Shown piece after piece: positions 6,402-12,059 of a stretch of DNA of 12,059 nucleotides. The stretch's first letter is position 1. Each line of letters starts with the position of its first letter. Position numbers and translations under genes: made by a program. The stretch spans positions 1 to 12,059 of the forward strand of contig CANHBE010000056.1 of NCBI GenBank assembly GCA_947458575.1, in the 5' to 3' direction. The notes beneath the pieces were generated by a model. The model was given only the letters and a program-made list of their open reading frames with translations. It was not told where the DNA came from and ran no database searches. This stretch comes from Flavobacteriaceae bacterium (GTDB taxonomy: Bacteria; Bacteroidota; Bacteroidia; Flavobacteriales; Flavobacteriaceae).

Positions 6402-8003
6402 CTAATATAATTGCTTATAGATGTTTTTGGTATACACCGCCCCATTACATTCTAATTTTACCACATAATAGCCCCGACGTAATCCGGAAAGATCAGTAGA
6501 ACGGGCTCTAATTCTTCCGCTCAAATTATATACTTTAATACTGAAATTTTGACTTGGTAAATTGGTAATTACCAGAGTACTGTTGTTCACAAATAGAATT
6601 TCAACTGCCAAAGTTGGTGAGGATACGATCGGACTGGTTACAACTGGATTGCTCAAAACAGGATCCGGTCCAACAGGATTACCAGAAGAACCACCGGTTA
6701 CCACAACTGTTTGATTTAGGTTGTTGAAGCCTTTTGTCGCGTCCCAAGTACCCGTATTGGCGCAGCGGATGGAATACATCGCATTGCTAAGCAGCGGGTC
6801 AGGTAAATTCAGGTATAATTGATAATTGCCCGCCGGTACGCTTCCTGTGACATCTTTTGTTAACTGAATTGCAGTCCCTTTTTTCCATGTTCGAATGTCA
6901 TTGCTGATTTCAACCGAATACTCAACATTAGTCGTTGTATTCTTCAAAACAAGAAAGGCTTTTCTGGCGCGATACACATTGGCATAACCTGAGTTCGTTA
7001 AGTTTAATGTAAGAACATTATTAGCAAATGAAGAATTCGTCAACTCAAACCGGTAACCCAAGCGACGCTCCATCTCAGCGAAGCAACCGTTTGAAGTCCA
7101 ATTGGTGATATTAGCAGTCAAATAATCTCTATTGATTAAACTCCAATTGTATTTATTCATTTCCAACACAGCATTGCTACAGTTCGTTCGAGGCGCATTG
7201 ATCATATTGGTTTCTCCGGTCATCGGCAAAATATCGGTTTGAGTAGTCAAATAAGTACTTTCGGTGTTTGATGGAGCACTAGTAGAACTATTGACAGAAA
7301 AAGTACCTGAATCACCCCATGTTCCGAGAAAAGAGTCATTGTAGAATCCAACGCGACTATGCCCGTTAGGATAAAACCTTTGTTTGTACTGTAGATATCG
7401 GACTTGCACTGGTATTTCTGCTGGAGTGCTATTGAGCATTGCGTCTAAAATCTCTTTGCGGTTGGCCCATTGTGTCGCGGTGTACGAGTTATAATCTTCA
7501 TTGCCGTAATCAGCGCCTTGGCTAGTGTAGTAGGTTTCGCCCCACGCTCCGATCCATCCATATTGGTAACTGGCAATAACATCTCTATTGGCTTGAATGA
7601 CTGGTGCAACTTGTTGGATGTGGGCAAGCGTTTGCGCCTTGGTTGCATCTAATACGGCAGCCGATTCACTGTTAGAATACGCGAAACGAATCATAACTTT
7701 CATTCCTGCATTTCTAATCGTATTAAAATCAGTTTGCATATTCGCCAAGAAAGTACTTGAAATGGGCGAAGCAACAAATTGCTGCAAATAAAACATTCGA
7801 AGAATAACGGTGTGATTCTGCGCTCGATAAGAATTGAGTGTACTAGAACTTAGAAACGAGTATGTCGTTGAAGACGAACCGCTCGAAGAATAACGATAGA
7901 ATCCTCTTTCAGGATTTGGAAAACTCTCTGTACTAGCAGTATAGCTAACATTTTGTCCGTGTGCTGCTACCGTCAAGAGTAGCATAAGTAATAAATTTTT
8001 CAT
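6402..8003 (-). CDS. Secreted DUF4874/DUF4832 protein with T9SS C-terminal sorting domain
   Basis: A 533-residue exported protein. Residues 1-17 (MKNLLLMLLLTVAAHGQ) are a Sec signal peptide. About 20-180 matches the DUF4874 pattern: NPERGFYRY (30-38), 'ILRMFYLQQF' (67-76), and the barrel-like 'YQYGWIGAWGE' (146-156). About 195-435 matches DUF4832, with 'RRLGYRFEL' (313-321) and a beta-rich C-terminal part. This domain pair looks like a TIM-barrel glycosidase-like fold, but no enzymatic activity is established that I know of. A low-complexity Pro/Ser/Val linker (about 438-463) leads to a C-terminal domain (about 465-533), whose 'IKVYNLSGRI' and 'LRRGYYVVKLECNG' strands are typical of type A sorting domains of the type IX secretion system. 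The protein should therefore be released or attached at the cell surface. It is monocistronic, between its own terminator and a 307-base upstream gap. It may act on surface or environmental carbohydrate, which is inference only. Confidence 0.87.
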   Translation of the reverse strand: MKNLLLMLLLTVAAHGQNVSYTASTESFPNPERGFYRYSSSGSSSTTYSFLSSSTLNSYRAQNHTVILRMFYLQQFVASPISSTFLANMQTDFNTIRNAGMKVMIRFAYSNSESAAVLDATKAQTLAHIQQVAPVIQANRDVIASYQYGWIGAWGETYYTSQGADYGNEDYNSYTATQWANRKEILDAMLNSTPAEIPVQVRYLQYKQRFYPNGHSRVGFYNDSFLGTWGDSGTFSVNSSTSAPSNTESTYLTTQTDILPMTGETNMINAPRTNCSNAVLEMNKYNWSLINRDYLTANITNWTSNGCFAEMERRLGYRFELTNSSFANNVLTLNLTNSGYANVYRARKAFLVLKNTTTNVEYSVEISNDIRTWKKGTAIQLTKDVTGSVPAGNYQLYLNLPDPLLSNAMYSIRCANTGTWDATKGFNNLNQTVVVTGGSSGNPVGPDPVLSNPVVTSPIVSSPTLAVEILFVNNSTLVITNLPSQNFSIKVYNLSGRIRARSTDLSGLRRGYYVVKLECNGAVYTKNIYKQLY

Positions 8004-8195
8004 AATAGTAGGTTAAGGTTTTCATACTTCTTTAATTTTTTTAGGGAGAAGCATTACTATCATTTGGGGACAATAATAACACAGCACAAATTAATGGTAT
8101 TAAAAAAATATTTGAAAGAAAAAATCGATGAAGCGTTTAATATTTTCGATTAACTACAAACAATTTTCTTTTTTGTATGAATAATTGTACAATAT

Positions 8196-8226
8196 TGCAG
8201 TTTGTCGATAGTGCAGTTTGTCTATA
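8196..8226. repeat. Two-copy 16-base-period direct repeat
   Basis: TGCAGTTTGTCGATA (8196-8210) and TGCAGTTTGTCTATA (8212-8226) match at 14 of 15 positions and are separated by one base. It lies in non-coding DNA just beyond the aconitase terminator. On the plus strand, TTTG (8201-8204) and TACTTTCG (8225-8232) are 20 bases apart, resembling a degenerate -33/-7 pair, so the repeat might overlap a promoter for an unannotated transcript. No gene in that direction is seen. Confidence 0.5.
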
Positions 8227-8256
8227 CTTTCGAACGAGATAAAGTTGATATTTGGC

Positions 8257-8286
8257 AAAAAAAATCCCCGACGGACATCGGGGATT
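8257..8286 (-). terminator. Intrinsic terminator of aconitase
   Basis: On the minus strand a perfect 9-bp stem, AATCCCCGA (8286-8278) with TCGGGGATT (8271-8263), encloses a 6-base loop. It is followed by an uninterrupted T-run (complement of 8257-8264). It starts 24 bases after the aconitase stop. Confidence 0.95.
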
Positions 8287-8310
8287 GTAATATGAATTGA
8301 AGTAACTTCT

Positions 8311-10578
8311 TTATGCTTTTCCTGCTGCCGCAATCAAATTCAGTGCAGAACCGGCTACAAACCAACCTATTTGACTGTCATTGTACGTATGATTGGCAAG
8401 AATAATATCTTTTGTACCATCATCATGCACAAATTCTAAAGTGAGCGGTTTCCCAGGAGCAAAATCAACCAAATCAATAAAATTAATGGTGTCATTTTCC
8501 TGAATCTTATCGTAATCTGCTTCGTTTGCAAAAGTCAAAGCCAACATACCTTGCTTCTTCAAATTGGTCTCGTGGATACGAGCAAATGATTTTACAAGTA
8601 CTGCCTTTACACCTAAGAATCTAGGCTCCATGGCAGCGTGCTCTCGAGATGAACCTTCACCATAATTGTGATCTCCGACAACAATTGTAGGCACTCCAGC
8701 TGCTTTATATGCTCTTTGAACTGCAGGAACGGTATCGTACGACCCCGTCAACTGATTCTTAACTGAATTTGCTTTTTGATTAAAGGCGTTTTCTGCTCCA
8801 ATCAACATGTTATTAGAAATATTGTCCAAATGACCGCGGTAACGTAACCATGGTCCAGCCATCGAAATATGATCTGTTGTACATTTTCCAAAGGCCTTGA
8901 TCAATAGCTTTGCGCCGCTGATATTCTTTTTGTCCCAAGCAGGGAAAGGAGCAAGCAATTGCAAACGATCTGAGGTGTCCGATACTACTACTTGAACAGC
9001 GCTTCCATCTTCAGCAGGTGCCTGATAACCCGGATCTTCAACATCAAAACCTTTTGAAGGCAATTCATCACCTTTTGGCGGATTGAGCTTAACCTGTTCT
9101 CCGCTATCACTCAACAAAGTGTCAGTAATCGGATTAAAATCTAAACGTCCGGAAATCGCCAATGCAGCAACCATCTCAGGTGAGGTTACAAATGCATGCG
9201 TATTCGGATTACCATCCGCTCTTTTAGAAAAGTTTCTGTTAAAAGAATGCACGATTGTATTCTTCTCTTGCTTTTCAGCACCGGCGCGATCCCACTGACC
9301 AATGCATGGTCCGCAAGCATTCGTAAAAACCTTAGTTCCCATCTTTTCGAATGTATCAATAATACCGTCGCGCTCTATGGTGTAACGAATCTGCTCTGAA
9401 CCCGGATTGATGCCAAACTCTGCTTTGGGGGTTATGCCGTGAGCCACTGCCTGCTCAACAATTGATGCAGCACGAGACATGTCCTCGTATGAAGAATTGG
9501 TACAAGAACCTATCAAACCCCACTCTACCTTAATAGGCCAACCGTTTGCATCTGCCTCTGCTTTCATTTGAGAAACCGGAGTTCCGCGATCTGGTGTGAA
9601 AGGACCATTGATGTGAGGCTCCAACTCCGATAAATTAATTTCAATCAGTTGATCAAAATACTGCTCCGGATTAGCATATACCTCTGGATCTCCTGTAAGA
9701 TAACTAGCAACTTTGTCAGCAGCCTCAACCACGTCTTGACGACCGGTAGCAGATAAATATCTTCTCATAGAATCATCATAACCAAAAGTCGATGTGGTAG
9801 CGCCAATCTCTGCTCCCATATTACATATCGTACCCTTTCCTGTGCAAGACATGCTGATTGCACCATCGCCAAAATACTCAACCACAGCACCAGTACCGCC
9901 TTTCACCGTCAGGATATCTGCCACTTTAAGAATTACGTCTTTGGGTGAAGTCCAACCATTAAGTCTACCGGTCAATTTCACACCGATCAACTTTGGAAAC
10001 TTCAACTCCCAAGACATTCCGGACATCACATCTACCGCATCCGCTCCTCCAACACCGATTGCAAGCATCCCAAGACCACCGGCATTCACAGTATGTGAAT
10101 CCGTTCCAATCATCATCCCACCCGGAAAGGCATAATTCTCCAATACAATCTGATGAATAATACCGGAACCCGGCTTCCAGAAACCAATGCCGTACTTATT
10201 TGACACAGAAGACAAAAAGTCAAATACTTCTTTCGACTGATTATTCGCAACCGCCAAGTCTGCTGAAGCACCAACTTTGGCTTGAATCAAGTGATCACAA
10301 TGCACAGTCGTTGGAACAGCTACTTTATTTTTCCCGGCATGCATAAACTGAAGTAAGGCCATTTGGGCAGTCGCATCCTGACAGGCAACGCGATCCGGCG
10401 CAAAATCCACATAGTCTTTTCCTCTGGAAAAAGCTTGAGTAGGCATTCCCTCCCATAAATGTGTATATAGAATCTTTTCAGTCAATGTAAGCGGACGCCC
10501 CACAACCTCGCGAGCCTTATCAACTCGTGAACTCATATTGGCGTATACTTTCTTAATCATTTCAATATCAAAAGCCAT
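8311..10578 (-). CDS. acn: Aconitate hydratase, mitochondrial-type
   Basis: A 755-residue cytosolic [4Fe-4S] enzyme that isomerises citrate to isocitrate via cis-aconitate in the TCA cycle. Three cluster ligands are seen: Cys359 in IGSCTNSSYEDM, and Cys422 and Cys425 in TNACGPCIGQWDR. Substrate-site segments are intact: VHCDHLIQA (92-100), GTDSHT (158-163), Arg448 and Arg453 in the FNRNFSKRADGNP region, KCTTDHIS (565-572), and GEGSSREHAAMEPR (640-653) in the C-terminal swivel domain. Length and motif wording follow the eukaryotic mitochondrial aconitase rather than the roughly 890-residue AcnA or the AcnB of E. coli, so I leave the gene symbol generic. The ATG at 10578-10576 opens MAFDIEMIKKVYANM. 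The gene is flanked by a candidate promoter and a strong terminator and is probably transcribed alone. No defects are seen. Confidence 0.97.
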   Translation of the reverse strand: MAFDIEMIKKVYANMSSRVDKAREVVGRPLTLTEKILYTHLWEGMPTQAFSRGKDYVDFAPDRVACQDATAQMALLQFMHAGKNKVAVPTTVHCDHLIQAKVGASADLAVANNQSKEVFDFLSSVSNKYGIGFWKPGSGIIHQIVLENYAFPGGMMIGTDSHTVNAGGLGMLAIGVGGADAVDVMSGMSWELKFPKLIGVKLTGRLNGWTSPKDVILKVADILTVKGGTGAVVEYFGDGAISMSCTGKGTICNMGAEIGATTSTFGYDDSMRRYLSATGRQDVVEAADKVASYLTGDPEVYANPEQYFDQLIEINLSELEPHINGPFTPDRGTPVSQMKAEADANGWPIKVEWGLIGSCTNSSYEDMSRAASIVEQAVAHGITPKAEFGINPGSEQIRYTIERDGIIDTFEKMGTKVFTNACGPCIGQWDRAGAEKQEKNTIVHSFNRNFSKRADGNPNTHAFVTSPEMVAALAISGRLDFNPITDTLLSDSGEQVKLNPPKGDELPSKGFDVEDPGYQAPAEDGSAVQVVVSDTSDRLQLLAPFPAWDKKNISGAKLLIKAFGKCTTDHISMAGPWLRYRGHLDNISNNMLIGAENAFNQKANSVKNQLTGSYDTVPAVQRAYKAAGVPTIVVGDHNYGEGSSREHAAMEPRFLGVKAVLVKSFARIHETNLKKQGMLALTFANEADYDKIQENDTINFIDLVDFAPGKPLTLEFVHDDGTKDIILANHTYNDSQIGWFVAGSALNLIAAAGKA

Positions 10579-10637
10579 AATTATTGGTTTTTTAGTTTAA
10601 CTGCGTTCTGTTTGGCCACTTGGCCTAGTTTGCTGCG

Positions 10638-10645
10638 CAAAATTA
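10638..10645 (-). promoter_or_regulatory. Candidate -7 promoter box for aconitase
   Basis: The minus strand reads TAATTTTG, an exact fit to TAnnTTTG, 60 bases before the aconitase ATG. A -33 TTG is not clear; only a T-run lies at the expected distance. The leader contains two TTGGCC copies 8 bases apart (10612-10617 and 10620-10625 on the plus strand), of unknown meaning. The rest of 10579-10774 is AT-rich. A long minus-strand T-tract (complement of 10744-10753) after the acyltransferase stop may act as a weak terminator, but no good stem precedes it. Confidence 0.45.
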
Positions 10646-10774
10646 CGAAATCGTTATACTAGTAAAAAGTTTTTAATCAAAAAGGTATCTTGTCTGCTAC
10701 TTTTTACCAAAATGTAGATTTGAAGAAGAATTTATCAGAAAAACAAAAAAAAATAGATGCAAAATTGCCAATAC

Positions 10775-11896
10775 CTAAAAATTTCTTCCCTTGTCTATCA
10801 GCGGTTTCTCAAAAAAGTGGTAGAATAAAAAGCTGACAAAGCAGGCCACACCCAAATAAAGCAGTGAAACAAGAAAATAGACAGAAAATTTCAATGTTGA
10901 TATGTTGAATAGATGCTCTGCAATTACCATCAAAACAGAATAATGAATCAAAAATAAAGAATACGAAATTCGCCTGCCAACCGAGGCAAACAAAGCGACA
11001 AATCCTGTTGCATGAAGCTGAGAGAATAAAGGCAACAACAGTGCACTCGCAAGAGAGGTTAAGGGTAAATACAAAACGTCCCAAAAAAAAGTTTGAGCCT
11101 CAATATGCCAACCGAAATAACCAACCCCAACAAAAAGAAAGAAAAACAACATCAAGGCATAACCCGCAAACCAATACTTTATGCGGCCCCACCAGAGATT
11201 CCTGTGGAAACATATCCAAGAAAACAGTACGCCAATAAAAAAAGAATCCAATCGATAGATGACTACTGACTTTAGTTGTTGATCCCAAGTCTGCAAAGTG
11301 GTATTTGGTGATAATGTGTAGAATCTGATTCGCAAACAAAAGGACAGCAGCATAAAAAAAATAGTAATCATCAAAAACATCATGCTATGCCTCTTCGGAG
11401 AAAATATGGCAACCATAATTGCCAAACTAAGTATCAATGCTATACTAGCAAAAAAACCAACTGTTATCGGCCAACTTTCGGGGAAAAAAGAAGGAATCGG
11501 TGTCGAAAAATTTTGCAAAAACAACCAGTATTTCCAACTGTCGGTAACTGGAAATCCAACACACAACGCCACCACGAAGACTATCGTGAGGAACAAATAA
11601 TATAGTGGTAGAACGCGCCAAGTCCGACTTTTGAGATAAGACAAGACGATAGTACCTTTCCGTTCTGTTGTGCCCACTAACCTATTTAGCATGTTCATAC
11701 CTAACAAATAACCACTAAGCACAAGCAAAATTTCAATTCCCAAAAAACCGAAGACCGACGCCATTTGAGCGACTATTGCAGGTGAACTCGAACTGAACAA
11801 ATAAAAATGAGACATAACCACAAGAACAACAGCCGCGAAGCGAAGCAGGTTCAGCCCGAAGATATTATTATTGACTACGGTTAGATGCGTTTTCAC
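10775..11896 (-). CDS. Acyltransferase-3 family integral membrane protein (OafA/YrhL-like)
   Basis: A 373-residue inner-membrane protein with about ten hydrophobic segments. Members transfer acetyl or other acyl groups to extracytoplasmic polysaccharides, lipids or peptidoglycan. Family marks seen are LNLLRFAAVVLVVMSHFY with the conserved His30 in the first membrane helix, FLGIEILLVLSGYL (51-64, the 'GvdiFFvlSGyl' motif), SRTWRVLPLYY (90-100) with Arg91 and Arg94, and a C-terminal FFEKPL. The start is GTG at 11896-11894: the frame is closed upstream by a stop at 11917-11915, and no ATG lies before the conserved R-F-x-A segment. AGGGA about 8 bases upstream could serve as a ribosome site. No fused SGNH domain is present. 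The gene is divergent from a partial plus-strand gene 33 bases away. The substrate is unknown; O-antigen or exopolysaccharide decoration is likely by family. Confidence 0.9.
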   Translation of the reverse strand: MKTHLTVVNNNIFGLNLLRFAAVVLVVMSHFYLFSSSSPAIVAQMASVFGFLGIEILLVLSGYLLGMNMLNRLVGTTERKGTIVLSYLKSRTWRVLPLYYLFLTIVFVVALCVGFPVTDSWKYWLFLQNFSTPIPSFFPESWPITVGFFASIALILSLAIMVAIFSPKRHSMMFLMITIFFMLLSFCLRIRFYTLSPNTTLQTWDQQLKSVVIYRLDSFFIGVLFSWICFHRNLWWGRIKYWFAGYALMLFFFLFVGVGYFGWHIEAQTFFWDVLYLPLTSLASALLLPLFSQLHATGFVALFASVGRRISYSLFLIHYSVLMVIAEHLFNISTLKFSVYFLVSLLYLGVACFVSFLFYHFFEKPLIDKGRNF

Positions 11897-11905
11897 TAAA
11901 TTCCC

Positions 11906-11913
11906 TACTTTTG
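11906..11913 (+). promoter_or_regulatory. Candidate -7 promoter box for the right-edge plus-strand gene
   Basis: TACTTTTG is an exact TAnnTTTG match 15 bases before the ATG at 11929, predicting a leader of about 10 bases. No convincing TTG occurs at the -33 distance (TTA at 11881-11883 is the nearest, with a 22-base spacer). Confidence 0.4.
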
Positions 11914-11928
11914 ATTAAATGACTGCTC

Positions 11929-12059
11929 ATGAAGTTCTCGTCAAAGTTATATAAAATTACCACTGCTTTTGTGCTGATCTCTACCCTAGCAACGGCATTT
12001 TGGTATTATCAACTCCCAAATCGGCATAAGGCAATTATCAAGACTTATCTGCTACAGCA
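11929..12059 (+). CDS. Hypothetical membrane-anchored or exported protein, N-terminal fragment
   Basis: An open frame begins at ATG 11929 and runs off the right edge after 43 codons. The protein starts MKFSSKLYKITTAFVLISTL and continues ATAFWYYQLPNRH. It has a short basic N-terminus, one hydrophobic segment of about 16 residues (10-25), then a polar stretch: a signal peptide or single membrane anchor. I cannot recognise a family from this piece. It lies head to head with the acyltransferase gene, 32 bases between the two starts, so the two may share regulation. A perfect -7 box precedes it. Confidence 0.6.
   Translation, partial: MKFSSKLYKITTAFVLISTLATAFWYYQLPNRHKAIIKTYLLQ
11942..11949 (-). 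promoter_or_regulatory. Candidate -7 promoter box for the acyltransferase gene, inside the divergent gene
   Basis: The minus strand reads TAACTTTG, an exact TAnnTTTG match 45 bases before the acyltransferase GTG. It falls within codons 5-7 of the plus-strand gene, so the two promoters would be back to back and overlapping. No -33 element is evident, so this remains tentative. Confidence 0.35.

Larger units (their letters stand above)
8004..8310. other. Intergenic region without genes, AT-rich, with repeats
   Basis: This 307-base gap lies between aconitase and the DUF4832 gene, both on the minus strand. It holds the aconitase terminator (8257-8286), a 16-base-period tandem repeat (8196-8226) and a 10-base palindrome ATTGTACAAT (8184-8193). 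A near-consensus minus-strand -7 box TTAATTTG (8094-8087) could drive the DUF4832 gene with a leader of about 80 bases, but no -33 element is visible. No convincing reading frame is present. Confidence 0.6.

Noticed and set aside
8121..8151. Inverted repeat AATCGA / TCGATT with a 17-base loop
   Set aside because: Six-base arms with a long AT-rich loop are expected by chance in such DNA, and there is no T-run or neighbouring gene end.
9794..10135. 113-codon plus-strand open frame inside aconitase
   Set aside because: It is antisense to conserved aconitase coding sequence. The proline/serine-rich translation is typical of a mirrored frame.
11919..11954. Possible 11-residue leader peptide overlapping the start of the right-edge gene
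   Set aside because: It begins near the predicted transcription start but has no ribosome site, no run of regulatory codons and no attenuator structure visible; more likely chance.

Overview
The window looks like chromosomal DNA of a Bacteroidota bacterium, most likely of the Flavobacteriales. The base composition is AT-rich, start codons mostly lack Shine-Dalgarno sequences, and several genes have TAnnTTTG-type -7 promoter boxes. One secreted protein carries a type IX secretion sorting domain. Other typical traits are an N-terminally extended GAPDH, a mitochondrial-type aconitase, and an adjacent acetyltransferase-dapF-degP-gap cluster, an order I recall from flavobacterial genomes. The genus cannot be read from the sequence alone.

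Layout, left to right. Positions 1-1313 hold a minus-strand pair: dapF (diaminopimelate epimerase), followed with a 7-base overlap by a GNAT acetyltransferase cut by the left edge. Divergent from it, on the plus strand, lie a periplasmic HtrA/DegP-family protease (1507-2904) and a 482-residue glyceraldehyde-3-phosphate dehydrogenase (3091-4539). Each of these two has its own strong intrinsic terminator. A palindrome-rich intergenic element (about 4701-4783) separates gap from a convergent run of minus-strand genes. These are an APC-superfamily amino acid permease (4793-6202), a secreted DUF4874/DUF4832 protein with a T9SS C-terminal domain (6402-8003), aconitase (8311-10578) and an acyltransferase-3 family membrane enzyme (10775-11896). 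At the right edge a plus-strand gene with an N-terminal membrane segment begins (11929) and runs out of the window.

The genes appear to be mostly separate transcription units. Terminators follow degP, gap, the DUF4832 gene and aconitase, and candidate -7 boxes precede dapF, gap, aconitase and the right-edge divergent pair. Only dapF and the acetyltransferase look co-translated. The functions are largely housekeeping: lysine/peptidoglycan precursor synthesis, envelope protein quality control, glycolysis, the TCA cycle and amino acid uptake, plus one secreted and one surface-modifying function.

I find no CRISPR array, transposase, integrase, tRNA, rRNA or defence/toxin system. The non-routine signals are phased GTTAA repeats upstream of degP, the GAPDH extension and its 5'-UTR hairpin, the interspersed repeat at 4701-4783, a 16-bp tandem repeat in the gap at 8004-8310, and the compact divergent promoter region at the right edge. 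I do not see convincing evidence for a previously undescribed multi-gene system.
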